Shown here piece after piece: positions 50,960 through 58,951 of a DNA stretch of 64,000 nt. Both the position numbers and the translations under genes were made by a program. The stretch is from CALAGB01 sp963789565 (GTDB taxonomy: Bacteria > Chloroflexota > Chloroflexia > Thermomicrobiales > Thermomicrobiaceae). Under the pieces are notes generated by a model. The model was not told the origin of the DNA and ran no database searches. It was given only the letters and a program-made list of their open reading frames with translations. Location of the stretch: positions 310,001 through 374,000 of the forward strand of contig CAWBKX010000002.1 in the NCBI GenBank assembly GCA_963789565.1, given 5' to 3'. Within the stretch, counting starts at the first letter, position 1. The number at the start of each line of letters is the position of its first letter.

Positions 50960-52609
50960 ATGCATCATCACGGCATCAACGGGTCAAATGGGAATTTCTC
51001 TAGTCAACCCGATCCGGCGCAACGTGACTTCACCACCGTTTCGGGCGAGCCCGTGCAGCCGAACTACACCGCGGAGGATTTGGACCGCATCGGGTTCGAC
51101 GTTGGGACCGATCTTGCGCGTCCCGGTGAATTCCCTTTCACACGAGGCATTCACGAGTCGATGTATCGAGGGCGGCTCTGGACAATGCGCCAGTTCGCCG
51201 GATTTGGTTCAGCGGAAGAGACCAACGCTCGATTCCGGTACCTCCTCGAACATGGTGAGACCGGTCTATCAATCGCGTTCGACCTCCCGACTCTCTACGG
51301 TCGCGACACCGACGATCCCCTGGCGGAGGGCGAGTTCGGAAAATGTGGCGTGTCGGTTTCATCTCTCGATGACATGAACGTTTTGCTGGACAAGATCCCG
51401 CTGGATGAAATCACCACCTCAATGACGATCAACGGTCCGGCGGCCATCATTTGGGCCATGTATATCGCCACCGCCGAGAATCGCGGCATCCACCGCTCGC
51501 AACTGGGCGGTACGCTGCAAAACGACATTCTCAAGGAATACACGGCACAAAACGAGTACATCTTCCCGCCTCAGCCATCCATGAAGTTGGTGGTCGATAC
51601 GATCGAGTTCGCCACCCGAGAGATGCCGCGCTGGAACAGTGTGAGCATCTCCGGCTATCACATTCGCGAGGCTGGCGCGACCGCGACCGAGGAACTGGCC
51701 TTCACCATTGCCGATGGAGTGGCCTACGTCGACGCGGCACTCAAACGCGGTCTAGACATTGACGAGTTCGCCCCACGACTCTCCTTCTTCTTCAACTGCC
51801 ACAACGACTTTTTCGAGGAGATTTCCAAGTTCCGGGCTGGTCGTCGACTGTGGGCCAAGCTGATGCGAGACCGCTACGGCGCCAAGAACCCGCGCTCCTG
51901 GTGGATGCGATTCCATACCCAGACTGCTGGATGTTCGCTCACGGCTCAGGAGCCAGAGAACAACGTAGTGCGCACCACGATTCAAGCGCTGGCGGCGGTC
52001 CTCGGTGGAACGCAATCGCTCCACACCAATTCGCTCGACGAGGCACTCGCTTTGCCATCTGACTGGGCTGTGCGCATCGCGCTGCGAACACAACAAGTCA
52101 TCGCCTTCGAGAGCGGAGTGACCAACAGCGCCGATCCGCTGGCCGGCAGCTACATGGTTGAGACGATGACGTCCGAAATGGAAAATCGCGTCACCAAAAT
52201 ATTGGACGAGATCGACGAGATCGGCGGCGTGATCCCGGCGATCGAGACCGGTTATTTTCAGAAGCGCATCGCCGACTCGTCGTACAGCTACGAGCAAGCA
52301 CTGGTGAACCGGGACAAGATCGTGGTGGGCGTCAATGCGCTACGCAGCAATGAAGCACCGGCGATCCCCATTCTGCAGATGGACCCGGAAGGCGAAGAGC
52401 GCCAGAGACTCCGACTGCGCGCACTGCGAGAATCTCGCGACGCGGAACGATGGCAGGCGACGATGGACGATCTGGAGCAGGCAGCAAGAGAAGATCGAAA
52501 TCTGATGCCCTACCTAATCGACGCCGTCAAGGCCAACGCGACGCTGGGTGAGGTCACGAATCGCTTGCGCGCTGTGTATGGTGCTCACCGGCCGTTGCAG
52601 ATCGTTTAG
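50960..52609 (+). CDS. Cobalamin-dependent acyl-CoA mutase, large subunit
   Basis: A 549-residue TIM-barrel mutase subunit of the methylmalonyl/isobutyryl-CoA mutase family, without its own B12 domain. FTRGIHESMYRGRLWTMRQF leads to AGFGSAEETN; HGETGLSIAFDLPTLYG, TSMTINGPAA, ISGYHIREAGATATEELAF and RTQQVIAFESGV are typical. The position equal to Tyr89 of Propionibacterium methylmalonyl-CoA mutase (TIRQY) is Phe79 here (TMRQF), as reported for isobutyryl-CoA mutase. So isobutyryl/butyryl-CoA or a related substrate may be used. A GAGGACG ribosome site precedes the ATG. It is followed by the small subunit and MeaB. Confidence 0.9.
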   Translation: MHHHGINGSNGNFSSQPDPAQRDFTTVSGEPVQPNYTAEDLDRIGFDVGTDLARPGEFPFTRGIHESMYRGRLWTMRQFAGFGSAEETNARFRYLLEHGETGLSIAFDLPTLYGRDTDDPLAEGEFGKCGVSVSSLDDMNVLLDKIPLDEITTSMTINGPAAIIWAMYIATAENRGIHRSQLGGTLQNDILKEYTAQNEYIFPPQPSMKLVVDTIEFATREMPRWNSVSISGYHIREAGATATEELAFTIADGVAYVDAALKRGLDIDEFAPRLSFFFNCHNDFFEEISKFRAGRRLWAKLMRDRYGAKNPRSWWMRFHTQTAGCSLTAQEPENNVVRTTIQALAAVLGGTQSLHTNSLDEALALPSDWAVRIALRTQQVIAFESGVTNSADPLAGSYMVETMTSEMENRVTKILDEIDEIGGVIPAIETGYFQKRIADSSYSYEQALVNRDKIVVGVNALRSNEAPAIPILQMDPEGEERQRLRLRALRESRDAERWQATMDDLEQAAREDRNLMPYLIDAVKANATLGEVTNRLRAVYGAHRPLQIV

Positions 52610-52622
52610 AGAGGAGACCCGA

Positions 52623-53048
52623 TTGGTAGCCAGCTCGACAACTCGGGCGATTCGGGTACTGATCGCCAAGCCCGGCCTCGACGGGCACGATCGCGGAGCC
52701 AAGGTGCTCGTGCGCGCGCTGCGTGACGCTGGGATGGAGGTCATTTACACTGGCCTCTTCCAGACGCCCGAGATGATCGCCCGCGCGGCATCGGATGAAG
52801 ATGTCGACGTCGTGGGCGTGAGCATCCTCTCCGGGGCCCACAACGTTCTGATGCCCCGCATCATCGAGGAACTGCGCACGGCAGGTCTTGACGATGTCCT
52901 GCTCGTGGCGGGTGGAACAATCCCGGCTGACGACGTCAAGGCGCTCAAGGAGATGGGAGTCTCGGCCGTCTTCGGGCCAGGTACGCCGCTCACCGATGCG
53001 ATCGATTTCATCCGCAACAACGTCCCTTCGCGAGAGCAGGATCGTTGA
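52623..53048 (+). CDS. Acyl-CoA mutase small subunit (B12-binding domain)
   Basis: A 141-residue cobalamin-binding protein. The DxHxxG motif is GLDGHDRGAKV (His22 as the lower cobalt ligand), followed by VGVSILSGAHNVLMP and VAGGTIPADD, the usual SxL and GG loops. TTG start at 52623, seven bases after AGAGGAG. It forms the active enzyme with the large subunit and overlaps meaB by 4 bases. Confidence 0.93.
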   Translation: MVASSTTRAIRVLIAKPGLDGHDRGAKVLVRALRDAGMEVIYTGLFQTPEMIARAASDEDVDVVGVSILSGAHNVLMPRIIEELRTAGLDDVLLVAGGTIPADDVKALKEMGVSAVFGPGTPLTDAIDFIRNNVPSREQDR

Positions 53049-54010
53049 ATCAGAGTCTGATCGAGCGATTCCTAAACGGCGAGCGCCGCGCACTTGCGCG
53101 GCTTCTTTCGCACGTCGAGGACCGCACGGACCTCGGTCGAAGAGCCGTACGCGATGTCTTCAGCCGTACCGGTCAGGCACATGTCGTCGGCATCACCGGT
53201 CCGCCCGGCGCAGGCAAGAGTACACTGGTGAATTCGTTGATCCATTCTTATCGAGATTCGGGCCGAACTGTCGCGGTCGTCGCCATCGATCCGTCGAGCA
53301 GCCTGTCGGGCGGCGCCACACTGGGCGATCGCATCCGCATGATGGAGAACTATGCCGACGATGGCGTATTCATTCGCAGCATGGCGACGCGCGGGCAACT
53401 CGGCGGACTTTCGCTCGCGGTGGGTGGTGCGGTGCACCTTTTCGACGCATTCGGATTCGACGTGGTTCTGATCGAAACCGTGGGTGTTGGACAGGACGAG
53501 GTCGACGTGGCGGACGCCGCCGACACAACGATCGTGCTGCAGGTGCCGGGTCTCGGCGACAGCATTCAAACCATCAAGGCCGGCGTGCTGGAGATTGCCG
53601 ACATTCTGGTGGTGAATAAGGCGGATCGACCCGACGCCCGTCAGCTCGTTCGAGACCTGCGCAACATGCTCCTTCTTGGGGACCACTCCGATCGCATGCC
53701 CCCGATCGTGCAAACAATCGCGACAGAAGCTGGTGGGATCGAGCGACTCATCGCCGAAATCGACGCTCATCGCGAGCATCTGGCAGGCAGTGGAGAGGCC
53801 AACACGCGCGTCAGACGGCGGCTCGAGCGGGAGGTTTCCTTGTTAGCCCGCGAAGAGTTCGACCTTTGGTTGAACGCCTGGCTCACCAGTGAGTCACACC
53901 TCGCGTCGATCGACGCGCTGACACAGCGCACGGCGGACCCAGGCAGCGTCATGGAAGAGCTGATCGAGGACTTCCGCAGCGAACGAGCTGCTGGAAAACG
54001 CCGAGGCTAG
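53045..54010 (+). CDS. meaB: Mutase-associated GTPase MeaB/ArgK
   Basis: A 321-residue G3E-type GTPase chaperone that protects the cobalamin mutase and gates cofactor loading. Walker A GPPGAGKSTLVNSL, switch regions with IDPSSSLSGGATLGDRIRM, ETVGVGQDEVDVADAADTT and the NKAD specificity motif are intact. TTG start overlapping the small subunit stop. It converges with larB, overlapping by 4 bases. Confidence 0.94.
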   Translation: MNQSLIERFLNGERRALARLLSHVEDRTDLGRRAVRDVFSRTGQAHVVGITGPPGAGKSTLVNSLIHSYRDSGRTVAVVAIDPSSSLSGGATLGDRIRMMENYADDGVFIRSMATRGQLGGLSLAVGGAVHLFDAFGFDVVLIETVGVGQDEVDVADAADTTIVLQVPGLGDSIQTIKAGVLEIADILVVNKADRPDARQLVRDLRNMLLLGDHSDRMPPIVQTIATEAGGIERLIAEIDAHREHLAGSGEANTRVRRRLEREVSLLAREEFDLWLNAWLTSESHLASIDALTQRTADPGSVMEELIEDFRSERAAGKRRG

Positions 54011-54783
54011 AGGGACTTTGTACGCGCCTTTGCCGCCGCGTTGGCGATGAGGGCCGCTGACGAACCGGCACCGACGGAGTTGTCGATGTTTACGACCGTC
54101 AATCCCGGAGCGCAGCTCTGAAGCATGCTCATCAAGGCAGCCTGGCCGTTTCCCCCATAGCCGTAGCCAACAGACGTCGGCAAACCAATCACGGGAACCG
54201 GAACCAGCCCCGCCATGACTGAGGGAAGCGCTCCGTCCATTCCCGCGGCCACCACAATCGAATCGACTTCGCGATCGAGCACTTCACGTAACGGCCCAAA
54301 GAGGCGATGCAAACCTGCCACCCCGACGTCGATTACCAGATCGACGTGGCAGCCCATTTCCTCCGCCACAATGCGCGCCTCATGCGCCGCCGGCCAATCT
54401 GACGTTCCCGCAGCGAATATCGCCACACGGCCACCAGTCGACGGACGTTCTGAATTCGGACGCGAGAAGACCGCGGTCCAGCTGCCCGGCGATTGCACTG
54501 CCTGCAAATCGGGGAGGACGGCGCTGAGATCGCGGGTCTCTGGCTCGGTAATGCGACTGACGACGACGCGTCCGTTGGATCCGATCAACTGGATCACGGC
54601 GTGCTCAAGCTGCGCAAGCGACTTGTTTGGGGCGTAAACGACCTCCGGGATGCCTTTGCGACGAGATCGTCCCGGATCAGCCACCACTTGTTGTTCGTCG
54701 CGTGCAGAGGATGTATGAGCGCCGTTGGTTAGGGCCTCCACCAGGTCGCCGAGCACGCGATCCGAAGGCCGGTCAGTCGACAT
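54007..54783 (-). CDS. larB: LarB, pyridinium-3,5-biscarboxylic acid mononucleotide synthase
   Basis: A 258-residue LarB. Its C-terminal half is a PurE-like domain (GTSDWPAAHEARIVAEEMG, DVGVAGLHRLFG, VVAAGMDGALPSVMAGLV, PVIGLPTSVGYGYGGNGQAAL). It carboxylates and hydrolyses nicotinic acid adenine dinucleotide, the first step of the nickel-pincer cofactor of lactate racemase. larC, larE and larA are not nearby. ATG 54783 with GGAGC seven bases upstream is preferred to a GTG at 54789. Overlaps the tlyA end. Confidence 0.9.
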   Translation of the reverse strand: MSTDRPSDRVLGDLVEALTNGAHTSSARDEQQVVADPGRSRRKGIPEVVYAPNKSLAQLEHAVIQLIGSNGRVVVSRITEPETRDLSAVLPDLQAVQSPGSWTAVFSRPNSERPSTGGRVAIFAAGTSDWPAAHEARIVAEEMGCHVDLVIDVGVAGLHRLFGPLREVLDREVDSIVVAAGMDGALPSVMAGLVPVPVIGLPTSVGYGYGGNGQAALMSMLQSCAPGLTVVNIDNSVGAGSSAALIANAAAKARTKSL

Positions 54784-55597
54784 CCACACCGCTCCGTTCT
54801 TCTACCATCACATCTTTGATCAGCGGTTCAATATCCGTTTCTGGCCGAGACTCGAGATCGAGGCGCGCAAGGAACTCGACGTTGCCCGCCGGACCTTTGA
54901 TCGGAGACCTGGTCAGTCCTCGAATGTGGAATCCGATCTCCGTCGCCGATTCCAGAACACTTCGAAGCACTTCCTGGTGCACGCGTCTGTCACGAACCAC
55001 TCCCCCCTTGCCAACCCGCTCCTTGCCCGCCTCGAACTGCGGTTTGATCAGCGCGACACACGACCCATTGGGCGTCAAGACGCGTTTGGCGGCGGGGAGG
55101 ACGAGGGCTAGCGATATGAAAGAAACGTCGATCGTGACGAAATCAATCGGCTCCGGCAGCGACTCGAGGTATCTCGCGTTGGTGCGGTCCATGACGACCA
55201 CGCGTTCATCGGTCCGCAGTCGATAGTCGAGTTGGCCATAGCCGACGTCGACTGCATACACCCGCTTCGCACCTGCCTGCAACAAGACGTCGGTGAAGCC
55301 GCCCGTTGACGCGCCGAAGTCCGCACACGTGCGATCGGAGACGTGCATGTTGAAGGCGGAGAGCGCGTGTTGCAGCTTCTCGCCGCCGCGACTGGCGAAA
55401 CGCGGCCCCTCGTCGACGTCAAGCTGGGCGTCGTCCGTCAACATGTGACCGGCTTTATCGATGACTTGCGTTCCGCTGCGAAGTTGCCCCGCCAGGATGA
55501 TCGCTCGCGCTTTGCTCCGGGTCGGAGCCAGACCGCGCTCGACCATCAGTTCGTCTGCCCGCATACGCTTTTGACTCACCAACGCGCCGGTCCTCAT
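54773..55597 (-). CDS. tlyA: TlyA-family rRNA 2'-O-methyltransferase
   Basis: About 274 residues. An N-terminal S4 RNA-binding domain (RADELMVERGLAPTRSKARA) is followed by a FtsJ-like methyltransferase: DFGASTGGFTDVLLQAGAKR, VYAVDVGYGQLDYRLR, IDFVTIDVSFISLALVLPA and LIKPQFEAGKERVGKGG (K-D-K-E type residues). TlyA methylates ribose in 16S and 23S rRNA and gives capreomycin sensitivity in mycobacteria. ATG 55597 overlaps the ruvC stop as ATGA. Start at GTG 55579 is possible. Confidence 0.92.
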   Translation of the reverse strand: MRTGALVSQKRMRADELMVERGLAPTRSKARAIILAGQLRSGTQVIDKAGHMLTDDAQLDVDEGPRFASRGGEKLQHALSAFNMHVSDRTCADFGASTGGFTDVLLQAGAKRVYAVDVGYGQLDYRLRTDERVVVMDRTNARYLESLPEPIDFVTIDVSFISLALVLPAAKRVLTPNGSCVALIKPQFEAGKERVGKGGVVRDRRVHQEVLRSVLESATEIGFHIRGLTRSPIKGPAGNVEFLARLDLESRPETDIEPLIKDVMVEERSGVDVD

Positions 55598-56091
55598 TCT
55601 CCGATGGCACTTCGAAAACGCGCTGACTGAATGTGACACAACGCCACTGCCAATGCGTCAGCGGCGTCGTCGGGATACGGAATTTCCTCAAGTCCCAGAA
55701 TCAAGCGAACCATCTCCTGCATCTGAGACTTGTCTGCCTTTCCATAGCCTGATACGGCCTGCTTCACCTCAGCTGGAGTGTATTCAACGACCGGAATACC
55801 TTCCTGCGCGGCCGCCAGCATGACGATACCACGCGCCTGTCCGACCGAAAGTGCGGTCGTGACGTTGCGTGAAAAGAAGAGCTGTTCGACTGCGCAGACG
55901 CCTGGGTGATAGGTTCGCAAGATCGTACCCACGTGTTCGTACAATTCTTTGAGTCGCTCGGCCATTGGTTGCCCGGCGGCGGTCTCGATGACCCCGTAAT
56001 CGAGCGGCCAGGGCGCGTCATCCCCGGTAACAACGCCAAATCCCAGTCTGGCCGTGCCGGGGTCAAAACCCACAACCACATCATTGCGCAT
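55594..56091 (-). CDS. ruvC: Holliday junction resolvase RuvC
   Basis: A 165-residue RNase-H-fold resolvase. Acidic active site: D10 in GFDPGTARLGFG, E69 in VCAVEQLFF, and D142/D145 in PDDAADALAVALCH. AGGAG eight bases before the ATG. ruvAB are not in the window. Divergent from sigA. Confidence 0.95.
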   Translation of the reverse strand: MRNDVVVGFDPGTARLGFGVVTGDDAPWPLDYGVIETAAGQPMAERLKELYEHVGTILRTYHPGVCAVEQLFFSRNVTTALSVGQARGIVMLAAAQEGIPVVEYTPAEVKQAVSGYGKADKSQMQEMVRLILGLEEIPYPDDAADALAVALCHIQSARFRSAIGE

Positions 56092-56221
56092 TTGACAGGC
56101 TCCTATAACAAGCGGCGGGAGGTCGATGTATTGAAACGGCGGTGCGGACCCTATCGTGCCTCGTCATGCGACAGGCGGCAAGCGCTTGGACGTACTGATC
56201 GGCAATTAAACGCGTCCCGTC

Positions 56222-56250
56222 TTGAAATCAGCGCAACTGTTCGCTATACT
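56222..56250 (+). promoter_or_regulatory. Promoter of the sigA leader
   Basis: TTGAAA (56222-56227), a 17-base spacer and TATACT (56245-56250), one of the best promoters in the window. Start near 56257, about 180 bases before the sigA ATG. Confidence 0.8.
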
Positions 56251-56278
56251 GACGTCCGTAGGTGGGAAAAGGCGCAAC

Positions 56279-56386
56279 ATGATTTCGATAAGTTGTAACC
56301 TTGGTCCGTCACTGCCATTTTTTCTGCGCGCAATTTCACTTTCATCAACTGCCCCGCGCTTGACGCCAAGGGCTTTTTTTGTCTGA
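56279..56386 (+). CDS. Putative 35-residue leader peptide of sigA
   Basis: ATG at 56279 with AAAAGG six bases upstream. It encodes 35 residues (Ser-rich, starting MISISCNLGPS) and stops at 56386. It lies in the transcribed leader and its codons run through the intrinsic terminator and its T tract (56351-56380), giving two Phe codons in the U run. Translation would therefore block the terminator hairpin. No family known; a structural role for translation rather than for the peptide is likely. Confidence 0.45.
   Translation: MISISCNLGPSLPFFLRAISLSSTAPRLTPRAFFV
56351..56380 (+). terminator. Intrinsic terminator inside the sigA leader
   Basis: GCCC-C-GCG, loop CTTGA, CGC-CAA-GGGC, then seven T. 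The stem is broken by a small internal loop, so moderate strength. It lies between promoter and sigA, so it is an attenuator or the 3' end of a short RNA of about 120 bases. Confidence 0.65.
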
Positions 56387-56438
56387 CCTGCTTGTTCTGG
56401 GGTGTGAGGAACACCTAGAAAAGGTGGTGAGCTAGACA

Positions 56439-57608
56439 ATGGATGCGAGCTTGATCGCCAGAGGCAGGGATCGCGGATACCTGCTATCCGAAGAAGTCAT
56501 CGCAGTTTTTCCACACGCCGAGAATGACCTTGAGTCACTCGAAGAATTTTACGTGACGCTGTATGAGCAGGGAATCGAGGTCCTCGATCAGGAACCCGCT
56601 TCCAGTGCTCCAGCGGAGGTTGACCGTCCCTCCAGTCCGTCCCGCGGCAGCAACGTCGACCATCACAGATCCAACGAAATCATCGACCCCATGGCCAGCG
56701 GAGTCAACGACTCCGTTCGACTTTATCTGCAAGAAATCGGTGAGACCAACCTTCTGTCCATGCAGGAGGAAGTCTGGCTTTCCAAGCGCATGGAGCGTGG
56801 CGAGATGGCGGCCGACCGCCTGCGCCTTTGCGAATATGCCAACGAATCTGAAAAGCATGAACTGATCGCCGATCGTGAAGACGGCGAACGTGCTCGTTCT
56901 CATCTCATTCAGGCAAACCTGCGCCTGGTCGTCAGCGTTGCCAAGAAATACGTTGGCCGCGGCCTCTCCTTCCTGGACCTTATTCAGGAAGGGAATATCG
57001 GACTGATGAAGGCCACCGACAAGTTCGATTACAAGCGCGGCTTCAAGTTCTCGACCTATGCCACCTGGTGGATCCGTCAGGCGATTACGCGGGCGATCTC
57101 CGATCAGAGTCGCACGATCCGCCTTCCCGTCCACGTAGGTGAGACGATCAATCGCGTCAAAAAGACTGGGCATCGCTTGCAGCAGATCTTCGAGCGCGAG
57201 CCGTCGCACGATGAGATCGCCCGCGCCATGGACGTTCCGCTGGAGAAAGTGCGTCAGGTGCTCGATGCCTCGCGCCATCCCGTCTCACTCGAAGCTCCGG
57301 TTGGCCAGGAGGGCGATGCGTTCCTTGGTGACTTCATCGAGGATGACACGATGCCCGCTCCGCTGGAGTTGGCATCCCATCAACTGCTGAAGTCGCAGAT
57401 CGGGGACGCGCTCGATCGTTTGACCGAACGAGAGCGCCGCATCATCGTCCTGCGCTTCGGACTCGACGACGGGCAGTTCCGCACCCTCGAAGAAGTCGGT
57501 CGCGAATTCGGTATCACCCGTGAGCGGATCAGGCAGATCGAAGCCAAGGCGCTGCGCAAGCTGCGGCATCCGAACTACAGCCGCACGCTTCGGGGCTACC
57601 TCGACTGA
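56439..57608 (+). CDS. sigA: RNA polymerase primary sigma factor (sigma-70 group)
   Basis: A 389-residue group 1 sigma factor. Short region 1.1 (residues 1-50, GYLLSEEVIAVFPHAENDLE), region 1.2 SVRLYLQEIGETNLLS, region 2 with LIQANLRLVVSVAKKYVGRGLSF-type core and FSTYATWWIRQAITRAI (-10 recognition), region 3 and region 4 with TLEEVGREFGITRERIRQIE (-35 recognition) are complete. This agrees with the TTGACx/TAnnnT promoters seen across the window. The ribosome site AAGGTGGTGAG can pair with the preceding ACACCT. A terminator follows. Confidence 0.94.
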   Translation: MDASLIARGRDRGYLLSEEVIAVFPHAENDLESLEEFYVTLYEQGIEVLDQEPASSAPAEVDRPSSPSRGSNVDHHRSNEIIDPMASGVNDSVRLYLQEIGETNLLSMQEEVWLSKRMERGEMAADRLRLCEYANESEKHELIADREDGERARSHLIQANLRLVVSVAKKYVGRGLSFLDLIQEGNIGLMKATDKFDYKRGFKFSTYATWWIRQAITRAISDQSRTIRLPVHVGETINRVKKTGHRLQQIFEREPSHDEIARAMDVPLEKVRQVLDASRHPVSLEAPVGQEGDAFLGDFIEDDTMPAPLELASHQLLKSQIGDALDRLTERERRIIVLRFGLDDGQFRTLEEVGREFGITRERIRQIEAKALRKLRHPNYSRTLRGYLD

Positions 57609-57635
57609 TCCACTCTCACAAACCAGTCTGACTGA

Positions 57636-57660
57636 ACGGGAGCCATTGGCTCCCGTGTTT
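57636..57660 (+). terminator. Terminator after sigA
   Basis: ACGGGAGCC, loop ATT, GGCTCCCGT: a perfect 9-bp stem followed by GTTT. It lies between convergent sigA and fabF and may serve both. Confidence 0.8.
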
Positions 57661-57685
57661 CATGTCCGTTGAAAACCGATTGCCC

Positions 57686-58951
57686 TCATCCAACGAAGCG
57701 CGCGAATATCAGAGAAACGTTATGTCCACCAAATCCAAGCGAATTGCTGAGGATGTTGGTCAGTTGCGCCTCTCTCGGCGCGTTGGGGACGTAATCCAGA
57801 TCGCACTCAGGGTCGGGCGTCCGCAGATGCCAGGTGGGCGGGATGATCTGATTCCTCAACGCCAGAACGGAGGCGATTGCCTCGACTGATCCAGCGGCGC
57901 CGAGTAGGTGTCCGGTCAATGCTTTGATCGAACTGACCGGCGGCACGTCTCCACCGCCAAAGACTGTCTTGATAGCACTCGATTCAATGCGGTCGTTGAG
58001 AGGCGTCGACGTTCCGTGGGCATTGATGTACTGAATGTCTCCGGCACCGATACCCGCGGAGCTGACTGCCAGGCGCATGGCTGCCGCCGCGCCTGAACCG
58101 TCGGGCGTCGGCTGCACGATGTGATAGGCGTCGCCGGACATGCCGTAGCCCCTAACTTCGGCCAGAATCGTGGCTCCGCGTTCTAGGGCGAGATCCAAGC
58201 GCTCAAGTACCAGGACCGCGGCACCCTCGGCCACGACGAAACCGTCTCGTGTCGCGTCAAACGGTCGACTGGCCGTCTCGGGCTCGTCGTTGTTGGTCGA
58301 CAGCGCCTGCAGCGCGCAAAATCCCGCGACCGATCCTGGTGTCACCGCCGCCTCAGAGCCTCCCGCCAGCATGACGTCGGCCGACCCACGGCGGATCATT
58401 TCGGCGGCTTCGCCGATTGCGTGAGCTGAGCTCGCGCACGCGGACAGCGTCGCAAGGTTTGGCCCCTGAGCGCCAATATCAATGCCCACAAAACCTGATG
58501 CCATATCCGCCAGGTACATGGGAATGAAGAAGGGGCTTACCCGTTTGGGACCACGCGTTGCCAGGACGTTGAGCTCCCGTTCGGCAGTGCCGATGCCGCC
58601 CAGCGCGGATCCGATCAGCACGCCAATTCGGCCGCGATTTTGATCGTCGATCGTGAGGCAGGCATCCGCCAGCGCCGCGCGCGTAGCGGCTACCGCGAAT
58701 TGAATGAAGCGATCGGTGCGTCGAGCGTCTTTGGCGTCCAGGTAATCACGCGGATCGAAATCCTTCACCTCTCCGGCGACGCGTGAGTCGAAACCGTCCG
58801 GATCGAAGAGGGAGATCAGACTCGTTCCAGTACGGCCCTCGATGAGCGACGTCCAGAACTCAGCAACGTTGTTCCCGATCGGCGATACCACGCCCATTCC
58901 GGTGATGGCCACGCGCTCCCTTGGAGGTCGCTGCGCACTTCGATCAACCAC
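57686..58951 (-). CDS. fabF: Beta-ketoacyl-ACP synthase II
   Basis: A 421-residue thiolase-fold condensing enzyme elongating acyl-ACP. Catalytic Cys172 in LSACASSAHAIGEA, His312 in NAHGTSTPLND, Lys343 and His348 in SSIKALTGHLLGAAG. The motif around Cys is SACAS rather than the more common TACAT. GTG start at 58951 overlaps the dehydrogenase end by 8 bases. No acpP/fabG cluster is present; acpS is at 43 kb and plsX at 20 kb. Confidence 0.93.
   Translation of the reverse strand: MVDRSAQRPPRERVAITGMGVVSPIGNNVAEFWTSLIEGRTGTSLISLFDPDGFDSRVAGEVKDFDPRDYLDAKDARRTDRFIQFAVAATRAALADACLTIDDQNRGRIGVLIGSALGGIGTAERELNVLATRGPKRVSPFFIPMYLADMASGFVGIDIGAQGPNLATLSACASSAHAIGEAAEMIRRGSADVMLAGGSEAAVTPGSVAGFCALQALSTNNDEPETASRPFDATRDGFVVAEGAAVLVLERLDLALERGATILAEVRGYGMSGDAYHIVQPTPDGSGAAAAMRLAVSSAGIGAGDIQYINAHGTSTPLNDRIESSAIKTVFGGGDVPPVSSIKALTGHLLGAAGSVEAIASVLALRNQIIPPTWHLRTPDPECDLDYVPNAPREAQLTNILSNSLGFGGHNVSLIFARFVG

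Noticed and set aside
56535..57278. 247-codon frame antisense to sigA
   Set aside because: Antisense shadow of conserved sigma regions 2-3.
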